From the NCBI GenBank assembly GCA_035508275.1, contig DATJNI010000007.1, positions 1-64,000 on the forward strand: DNA of 64,000 nucleotides. The letters are read 5' to 3'. Positions within the stretch are counted from its first letter, which is position 1, and each line of letters starts with the position of its first letter. A program made the position numbers and the translations under genes. The notes beneath the pieces are model-generated. The model searched no databases, was not told the DNA's origin, and saw only the letters and a program-made list of their open reading frames with translations. Origin of the DNA: DATJNI01 sp035508275 (GTDB taxonomy: Bacteria > Patescibacteriota > Saccharimonadia > Saccharimonadales > UBA4665). This document shows positions 58,369 to 64,000 of this stretch, piece after piece.

Positions 58369-59595
58369 TTAATTACCTGGTGGAAAAGCAGATATGCCGG
58401 TCTTGTAATAGCATCCGGGGTTTTGGCTGGCAATTCCGCCTGAAGACTCGTTAGTGTTCTTGATGATAGCAGCGTCCTGTGTCGATGGTGAAGCGTCGCT
58501 AGGCAGGCCACTGTAACCAAGTCTTTCCCAGGTTCCTAAGGAGAACTGGTAAGCGCCGTAATAACCATTGCCGGTATCGTCTGCATAGTTACCGCCGGAT
58601 TCGCAGTCTCTGAGAGCAAGTAACCAGCTAGCGATGTCTCCAGATACTGGTGCAGTACCAATGGCTACGACCTCAGGCACAGGTGGTTGGACTACTACAG
58701 ATTGAAGCTGGGTCTCAGCACCTGTTTTGGTGTTAACTTCATAAGTTATTAACAGCTCGCCGGGTTGGCCCTCTTGACGAATAGCGCTGGTACCAGTAGA
58801 TAGACTTGGGTCGTTAACGTCTTGAACTGGAGCTGGGATGCTTTGAGTGGAAGTTGCTATGGATGTGCCAGCGTGGAGAATAAAGACATTCATGCCAGGT
58901 GTAATTGGTGAGTTGAGAGCAGGTTGAACTGTGTCACCTTTTTGCAGGATTATGTGCTTTTCTACTAGCAGCTGGGCTATGGAGTCAGAGTGTGTTCTAG
59001 TTACAATAGGTACGCCGTAAAGAATAATGTTTATTGGTACAGAGGGTTTAATATTAATTACTTGGCCTATGCCACTGCCGTTAGTAAAGTTCGAGGTTGG
59101 TTCTGAGGTAACTAAATCTTCTGGATAGGGGCTTAGTCCTGCTGACTGGGCAATTGCCCTAGGGGTTTTAGCAGCACTAAGAGCAAAGGTTTTTTGGCCG
59201 TTTTCAACTATCTCTACCGGTAGTGCCCTATAAATGTTTATTCTAAAGTCATCAGCATTTATATGGGTTGCGGGGCTTGGTTCAACAACGTCTCCAGGAT
59301 TCAAAGTTAGGTGAAGCTTATCTAGCAAAGCACCAACGGTCGGTTCGACGCTTGGGACAATTTGCTGAACATTGTCGTGGGAGATAATAACGACGTAGGG
59401 TTTTGGTTTGTTAGCAGAGTTGTTGCTAACTATAATCACAATAACAGCCGTAATTATTGCCAGGAGAGTAAAGGTCATAACTGGTACGGCGTATGGGTGA
59501 CGAGAGGCTTTTTTGACTTTTCTGACTTTTCTCGGGAATCTTATCCGGCGGTATCTCTCTATTTTTAAGCTAAGTCGCTCAAGTTTTTTTCGCAT
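58369..59595 (-). CDS. RpfB-like resuscitation-promoting factor (DUF348-G5-RPF)
   Basis: Rpf proteins are secreted murein glycosidases that wake dormant actinobacteria. In 408 residues: a basic N-terminus, one helix (about 36-57), DUF348 ubiquitin-like repeats (each around HDNVQQIVP, GQKTFALSAAKTPR and PTVSL-like segments), a G5 domain (QEGQPGELLITYEV and VVQPPVPEVVAIGT) and the C-terminal transglycosylase-like RPF domain with Glu332 in DCESGGNY and two further Cys. The layout matches actinobacterial RpfB; gene order with ksgA also matches. TATACT ends six bases before the ATG (leaderless). Confidence 0.92.
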   Translation of the reverse strand: MRKKLERLSLKIERYRRIRFPRKVRKVKKASRHPYAVPVMTFTLLAIITAVIVIIVSNNSANKPKPYVVIISHDNVQQIVPSVEPTVGALLDKLHLTLNPGDVVEPSPATHINADDFRINIYRALPVEIVENGQKTFALSAAKTPRAIAQSAGLSPYPEDLVTSEPTSNFTNGSGIGQVINIKPSVPINIILYGVPIVTRTHSDSIAQLLVEKHIILQKGDTVQPALNSPITPGMNVFILHAGTSIATSTQSIPAPVQDVNDPSLSTGTSAIRQEGQPGELLITYEVNTKTGAETQLQSVVVQPPVPEVVAIGTAPVSGDIASWLLALRDCESGGNYADDTGNGYYGAYQFSLGTWERLGYSGLPSDASPSTQDAAIIKNTNESSGGIASQNPGCYYKTGISAFPPGN

Positions 59596-59620
59596 ATTTT
59601 TAGTATAAGTATTGTACCAC

Positions 59621-61753
59621 TTAGATCTTCTCTATATTAGCGAAGCTTAGATTGATCTTTTTGGTACCCTTCCCCTTGAAGTATATTACTGCGCTGTCTC
59701 CGTCTATCTCCACTACAGTGCCGTTACCAAAAATTGGGTGGCTGATGCTTTCTCCTTCACTTAGATCTGGTATGTAGTGTGGTTCGTTGTCTACTTGTTC
59801 GCTTGTTAGAATATCTGACTGATTATAGCCAAATATGGAGTCGGTGATATCTAGTTCGCTATCGGAAAGAAAACGACTGGGTGGATTGTGCTGAGTGATG
59901 CCGTAAAGCAGTCGTGAGTTAGCATAAAGAAGATAGAGTTCTTCCTTGGCTCTAGTCATGCCGACGTAGGCAAGACGACGCTCCTCCTCGAGCTCGGCTT
60001 GGTCATACATAGAGTTAGAGTGTGGCAGTATGGACTCTTCCATACCGGTAATGAAGACTACTGGGAACTCCAGACCTTTAGCCGAGTGTAGGGTCATAAG
60101 TGTGACAGCTTGAGAGTTAAACTCGGCGCTATCTATGTCACTAATTAGGGCTACTTCTTCCAAGAAACCAGCTAGACCTGCTTGATCGTATTCTTGAGCG
60201 ACACTTAATAGTTCTTTGACGTTTTCAACCCGGGCTTCACCCTGGGGAGTGCCATCTTCAAGATAGTGAAAGTAGTCAATTCTATTTATTAGGGCATTAA
60301 TTAGGTTAGTGGTATTGGAGGCTTTAGCTAGATTTTTGAGACTTGCGAGTATGTCAGCTAGTGAGGATAGAGCTTCTCTAGCCTTTGGGGTAACGCTCTC
60401 GGCGGTGTCGACTTCAGCTAGGGCTTGCTCTAGGCTGAGGCCACTGCCTACTTGCCAAGTTAGGAAGTTATTAAGTGAGGTTGCGCCTATACCACGGGTT
60501 GGGACGTTTACTATTCGCTCAAAGCTAATTGAGTCATTGGGCTGATAGATAAGTCTAAGGTAGGCAATTATGTCTTTAATTTCTTTGCGGTCATAGAAGC
60601 GTACACCCCCGACGACTCTATATGGAATACCGTAGCGGATAAAGGCCTCTTCTAGTGAGCGGCTCTGAGCATTGGTCCGGTAAAGGACTGCGAAGTCGCT
60701 GTACTTTCTTCTACCGACATCGGTTGAGTTTTTAATGCGTCTTATGATGGCGTCAGCCTCGGCTCGTTCGTTGGCGGCAGAAATGACTTGGACGGGCAGG
60801 CCATCGCCTAAATTGGTCCAGAGCTTCTTATCTGTTCTTTGGAGGTTTTTAGTTATTAGTGAATTAGCGGCCGATAAAATATTCTTGGTTGAGCGGTAGT
60901 TTTGTTCTAGCTTTATAACTTTGCAGTTTTTATAATCTGATTCAAAATTTAGTATGTTTCGAAAGTCTGCACCTCGCCAACCATATATGCCCTGAGAGTC
61001 ATCGCCAACTACTGCGATGTTATTATTGCCCTTTGCTAGCAGCTTAATTAGCTTGTACTGCGCCGAGTTGGTGTCTTGGTATTCATCAACCATGATGTAT
61101 TTAAACTGGTTTTGCCATTTTTCTAGGACTTTAGGGTTGGAGGTAAAGAGCTTAACAGTTTTATTTATTATGTCGTCGAAGTCTAAGGCAGAGTTGTCTT
61201 TTAGGATGCGCTCGTAAATTGGGTAGGCTTTGGCAGCCATGTGTTGAGCTGGGGATTTAGCTAGACCAGTGTAGGCGCTAGGTGTTATCATTTCGTTTTT
61301 AGCACTGCTAATTAGGTTGGCTAGAAGTCTGGGAGGATAGGTTTTTTCATCTATAGAGAGCTGTTTAGAAGCTTGTTTAACAGCGCTTTGTTTGTCGCCT
61401 TCATCGTATATAACAAAGCTTCTGGGGGTCCCTACGTGTTCAGCATCGATTCTTAGTATTCGCACACAGATACCGTGGAAAGTACCCATGTATGGCATGA
61501 AGCTGCGATTCAGACGTGCGCCAAGCAGTTTAGCTATGCGTTCACGCATCTCGTTAGCTGCTTTATTAGTAAATGTGACAGCTAAAATATTGTTTGGGCT
61601 AACGTTTTTTTCTTGAACTAGATAGGCGATTCGGTGAGTTAGGGTTTTGGTTTTGCCAGATCCAGCTCCAGCTAGGATTAGAAGAGGTCCTTCGGTTGAT
61701 TTAACCGCCTCCATTTGCTCACTATTAAGACCATCTAAAACACCAGGGCTCAT
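59621..61753 (-). CDS. UvrD/PcrA-type DNA helicase
   Basis: A superfamily 1A 3'-5' helicase for excision and mismatch repair. The 710 residues carry GLNSEQMEAV, the Walker A AGAGSGKT near residue 31, DEYQDTN (motif II), QNYRSTKNIL (motif IV), the VTLMTLHSAKGLEFP motif V and the AYVGMTRA motif VI. The ATG at 61753 is chosen over the GTG at 61756, because TAGAAT ends six bases before it. Length fits PcrA. The C-terminus has a Tudor-like tail (HPIFGNGTVVEIDG). Distance to the uncharacterised gene upstream is 24 bases. Confidence 0.96.
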   Translation of the reverse strand: MSPGVLDGLNSEQMEAVKSTEGPLLILAGAGSGKTKTLTHRIAYLVQEKNVSPNNILAVTFTNKAANEMRERIAKLLGARLNRSFMPYMGTFHGICVRILRIDAEHVGTPRSFVIYDEGDKQSAVKQASKQLSIDEKTYPPRLLANLISSAKNEMITPSAYTGLAKSPAQHMAAKAYPIYERILKDNSALDFDDIINKTVKLFTSNPKVLEKWQNQFKYIMVDEYQDTNSAQYKLIKLLAKGNNNIAVVGDDSQGIYGWRGADFRNILNFESDYKNCKVIKLEQNYRSTKNILSAANSLITKNLQRTDKKLWTNLGDGLPVQVISAANERAEADAIIRRIKNSTDVGRRKYSDFAVLYRTNAQSRSLEEAFIRYGIPYRVVGGVRFYDRKEIKDIIAYLRLIYQPNDSISFERIVNVPTRGIGATSLNNFLTWQVGSGLSLEQALAEVDTAESVTPKAREALSSLADILASLKNLAKASNTTNLINALINRIDYFHYLEDGTPQGEARVENVKELLSVAQEYDQAGLAGFLEEVALISDIDSAEFNSQAVTLMTLHSAKGLEFPVVFITGMEESILPHSNSMYDQAELEEERRLAYVGMTRAKEELYLLYANSRLLYGITQHNPPSRFLSDSELDITDSIFGYNQSDILTSEQVDNEPHYIPDLSEGESISHPIFGNGTVVEIDGDSAVIYFKGKGTKKINLSFANIEKI

Positions 61754-61777
61754 CACTTAATTCTAGCAAACTCGGTA

Positions 61778-62209
61778 TTACAGGTCAGAGATGTACTCGT
61801 AAAATCCAAATAACTTTTGCCCGTCTCCTAGAGGTTCGGGTATTTCTTCCCCTGCAACTTGCCAATGTCCATCGGGATCTCTCTCAAAATCCACAAATTT
61901 TCTCTCTTCTACCGAATGTGCCAGAGAAGATATGTATGCACGCATTCTTACTCTGTCGCCCTCAAATACAGGTTCGTGAGGTCTCATAACCATAGGACCA
62001 AGAGGGAAACAATTTAAGTGAGGGTTGCCTAGATTTTTTAATAAAGTACGTCCAAGTGATGCGCTGACTTTATCTAATACGATATCGTCAAGCTCCTCAT
62101 TTGATAAAAGTACGCGGCACTCGACTTGCCAATTGACTACATTAAGTACAGCACCATCTTCAGTCGAAGGTATGTCGTCATCTTCTAACCTTTTTCCGAT
62201 TAACTCCAT
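61778..62209 (-). CDS. Hypothetical cytoplasmic protein
   Basis: The 143 residues are acidic and soluble without helix anchors, and beta-rich in the middle (VVNWQVECRVLL, DRVRMRAYI). No family recognised. A TATTAC hexamer lies seven bases before the ATG, with no ribosome site, so it looks leaderless. The tpiA terminator lies between its start and tpiA. Confidence 0.55.
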   Translation of the reverse strand: MELIGKRLEDDDIPSTEDGAVLNVVNWQVECRVLLSNEELDDIVLDKVSASLGRTLLKNLGNPHLNCFPLGPMVMRPHEPVFEGDRVRMRAYISSLAHSVEERKFVDFERDPDGHWQVAGEEIPEPLGDGQKLFGFYEYISDL

Positions 62210-62228
62210 AGTAACTGTAATATATCAC

Positions 62229-62251
62229 CAAAAAGAAGCGTAAGAAAACGC
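62229..62251 (-). terminator. Candidate terminator of pgk-tpiA
   Basis: AGCGT, six-base loop, ACGCT, then TCTTTTT on the minus strand, 14 bases past the tpiA stop. The stem is only 5 bp, so it is a weak intrinsic terminator. Confidence 0.45.
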
Positions 62252-62264
62252 TAGTGCTCGTGAG

Positions 62265-63047
62265 CTATTTTTTAGATTTGTTCTTTAGGTTATATGCGCT
62301 AGATATAATTTTAGAGAATTTAGCGTAGTTAAGAGAAGCTGCTCCTGGTAAACAACCGTCAACTCCTTCTATTTCTAAGTAGCCTGAAGCTGTTTGGTCA
62401 TCTACGCTACCGCCATAGATTACTCGTATTTTCTCAGCTGTTGCCTTACCGTAAAGTTCGCTGACATTTAATCTAATAGTGTCGATAGCTGGTTTAACGA
62501 GAGATGGTTTAGCTAGTTCACCGTCAAAAGTAGATATAGCCCAGATTGGCTCGTAGGCAATTATGACGCTGCTTACATCTTCTGCCGTAAGATTACTTAG
62601 AGCAGTAACTACCTGGTCGTGAATAACTCGCTTGGTTTCGCCGGCGTTTCTTTCTTCTTTGGTTTCACCAACGCAGAGAATTGGGTTAATACCATTTCTA
62701 ATGGCTGCGCTGACTTTATCTCTAATGGTTTCTAGTGATTCGTGGAAATATATTCGCCGCTCTGAATGTCCAACTAGTGCGTAGTCAACGATGTCTCTAA
62801 GCATGGTGAAGCTGACCTCACCCGTGTAAGCTCCTTCATCTTTAAAGTAGGCATTTTGAGCGCACAGACCAAATTTACGCTTATCTATTGCTTCGGCTAC
62901 TGTTGTTAGCGTTAGCAAACTGGGAGCTAAAACTACCTCTATCTCTCGGTGTATAGGAATGTTCTCATCAAGTCTCTTAACTAGGGCTAGAGCCTCTTTA
63001 ACGTCGAGGTTCATCTTCCAGTTACCGATGATGATGGTTTTACGCAT
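62265..63047 (-). CDS. tpiA: Triose-phosphate isomerase
   Basis: Interconverts DHAP and glyceraldehyde-3-phosphate. The 260-residue TIM barrel has Lys11 in GNWKMN, His94 in GHSERR and Glu166 in YEPIWAI, with the phosphate loop GGSV near 215. All catalytic residues are present. It follows pgk by 14 bases, so the two glycolytic genes form an operon, pgk first. Confidence 0.97.
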   Translation of the reverse strand: MRKTIIIGNWKMNLDVKEALALVKRLDENIPIHREIEVVLAPSLLTLTTVAEAIDKRKFGLCAQNAYFKDEGAYTGEVSFTMLRDIVDYALVGHSERRIYFHESLETIRDKVSAAIRNGINPILCVGETKEERNAGETKRVIHDQVVTALSNLTAEDVSSVIIAYEPIWAISTFDGELAKPSLVKPAIDTIRLNVSELYGKATAEKIRVIYGGSVDDQTASGYLEIEGVDGCLPGAASLNYAKFSKIISSAYNLKNKSKK

Positions 63048-63061
63048 ATGCTTATTATACC

Positions 63062-64000
63062 TTAGCGCTTGTCCTCTAAAGCTTCTACGCCGGGTAGCTT
63101 GTGTCCACTCATTAACTCTAGAGAGGCACCACCGCCTGTCGAGACATGATCGAAGCTATCTACTAGGCCTCTGCTCTCTATGTAGCCGACGGTATCGCCG
63201 CCGCCAACTAGAGAGTAGGGTCTAGTGCCTAAGTCCCCGACTATGGCCTCAATAACTGTTTGGGTGCCATGAGTGTAGGGTCCTATTAGGCCCCTTAGCC
63301 CTTTGGTCTCGGTTACTCCCATGGTGCCATTCCAGACGACAGTACTTGAAAGTTGGATAGCCCCAGCAATAAAGGCAGCGCTAAATGGGCCAATGTCTAG
63401 GATCATCTCATGGTCAAGAATACGCATATCTTTTTCGCTTGGTTTATGTGGGTAGGAGACAATGTCGGCATAGTTATTGGCGGAAAAGTCGACAATTCGT
63501 GTACTGTGTCTACCCTCCATGTCTTGAGAAACAACCACATCAAAGGGGATAGCGAGAGTGAACTTACGTTTTTTAGATTCGATTTCGCTTCTTGCCATAA
63601 TTTCTCTGGCTAGCTTTATTTCTTTTAAGTCTATTAGGCTTCTGCCGACCGGGATGCTCTTGGCAGCTAGAAAGGTATTGGCTAGGGCACCGCCGACTGC
63701 CATGAAGTCGGAATGCCGCATAAACGTCTCAATAAGTTCAATCTTATCTGATATCTTAGCTCCACCAATTATGGCGGCAAGGGGACGTTTGGGATCATGC
63801 ATAACGCTAGTTATGTTGTCGACTTCTTTAGCAAGCAGTAGACCGGCAACACTTGGTAGTAACTTAGTGATGGCATAAGTACTAGCATGCTTTCTATGGA
63901 CAACAGCGAAGCCGTCTTCTACAAATACTTGGCAGTTTTCGCTGAGCTGCCGAGCAAAGTCTTCGTTGTCAGACTCTTCTTCCGGGTGGAAGCGAAGGTT
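63062..64000 (-). CDS. pgk: Phosphoglycerate kinase (5' part beyond right edge)
   Basis: Makes ATP in the lower half of glycolysis. The frame is open to the last base, so the first ~80 residues are outside the window; an internal ATG at 63802 is not the start. The visible part begins with NLRFHPEEESDN, then HRKHAST (a histidine near the 3-phosphoglycerate site; the usual DAFGAAHRAHAST reads DGFAVVHRKHAST here), IGGAKISDKI and the C-terminal VGGGDTV and STGGGASLELM motifs that bind nucleotide. 312 residues are visible. Confidence 0.96.
   Translation of the reverse strand, partial: NLRFHPEEESDNEDFARQLSENCQVFVEDGFAVVHRKHASTYAITKLLPSVAGLLLAKEVDNITSVMHDPKRPLAAIIGGAKISDKIELIETFMRHSDFMAVGGALANTFLAAKSIPVGRSLIDLKEIKLAREIMARSEIESKKRKFTLAIPFDVVVSQDMEGRHSTRIVDFSANNYADIVSYPHKPSEKDMRILDHEMILDIGPFSAAFIAGAIQLSSTVVWNGTMGVTETKGLRGLIGPYTHGTQTVIEAIVGDLGTRPYSLVGGGDTVGYIESRGLVDSFDHVSTGGGASLELMSGHKLPGVEALEDKR

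Noticed and set aside
1..64000. Alternative genetic code (TGA as glycine, as in some CPR groups)
   Set aside because: TGA ends recognisable proteins at sensible lengths (for example at 455-457) and no conserved glycine is coded by TGA.
1..64000. CRISPR arrays, insertion sequences or prophage
   Set aside because: No regularly spaced repeats, transposase, integrase or phage structural genes were seen; GCTAGTGC hairpin copies are isolated and not spaced as an array.

Overview
The window reads as a chromosomal segment of a reduced, moderately AT-rich bacterium of the Patescibacteria (CPR) lineage, most likely Candidatus Saccharibacteria (TM7). This rests on gene content: short AlaRS and MetRS, a divergent F1 gene set, a tail-anchored LPNTG surface protein, an FtsA-like ATPase next to a 584-residue envelope protein of CPR type, an RpfB-like factor, and no biosynthetic pathways. 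TGA, TAA and TAG all act as stops (for example TGA ends the first gene), so the code is the standard bacterial one. The lineage is an inference from remembered families; no database was searched.

Layout. 1-2.4 kb: end of a surface-protein operon (LPNTG protein, two-helix membrane protein, membrane-bound esterase of the antigen-85/esterase D fold). 2.4-8.4 kb: small accessory genes (YCII, DMT transporter, GGCT, NTF2-like, DHFR-like, Nudix, DUF1801). 8.4-8.7 kb: tRNA Ala-Phe-Gly. 8.7-13.2 kb: lemA-htpX-membrane protein-ligA. 13.3-17.3 kb: S11 carboxypeptidase, an unknown gene, tRNA-Leu(GAG)-Val, a FAD-linked oxidase and tRNA-Leu(CAG). 17.3-24.6 kb: anchored peptide-binding protein, secG, pepP, uvrC, trhO, L25/Ctc. 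24.7-30.8 kb: dedA, uvrA, exonuclease I. 30.8-38.4 kb: envelope operon (FtsA-like, 584-aa protein, ruvX, mltG, LysM-CHAP, obg) with a divergent LysM gene. 38.4-42.6 kb: alaS, mnmA and small genes. 42.6-47.8 kb: atpFHAGDC without atpB or atpE. 48-51.4 kb: metG-tatD-nifS. 51.4-57.6 kb: trehalase, RRM protein, HD hydrolase, tmRNA, a probable toxin-antitoxin pair and MarR. 57.6-64 kb: rpfB-like, ksgA, uvrD/pcrA, and pgk-tpiA, with pgk running off the right edge.

Themes. Repair genes (ligA, uvrA, uvrC, uvrD, ruvX, sbcB) and peptidoglycan-active proteins (S11, MltG, LysM-CHAP, LysM, RpfB-like) are over-represented. tRNA U34 chemistry is served by mnmA, nifS and trhO. Convergent gene pairs meet within a few bases or overlap. 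Many monocistronic genes have a -10-like hexamer 6-8 bases before the start codon, which points to leaderless mRNAs.

The observations most worth a second look are: the tmRNA with a non-canonical T arm and a 25-residue tag; the LysM-CHAP gene, which seems to start on ATT overlapping the stop of a frameshifted small ORF; the ATP synthase locus without a and c subunits; a perfect palindrome around the -10 of a consensus promoter, echoed in front of the atp operon; and the leaderless-promoter pattern. No gene-free stretch longer than 300 bases exists: the longest non-coding block (55138-55654) is mostly tmRNA. I saw no CRISPR array, insertion sequence or prophage.
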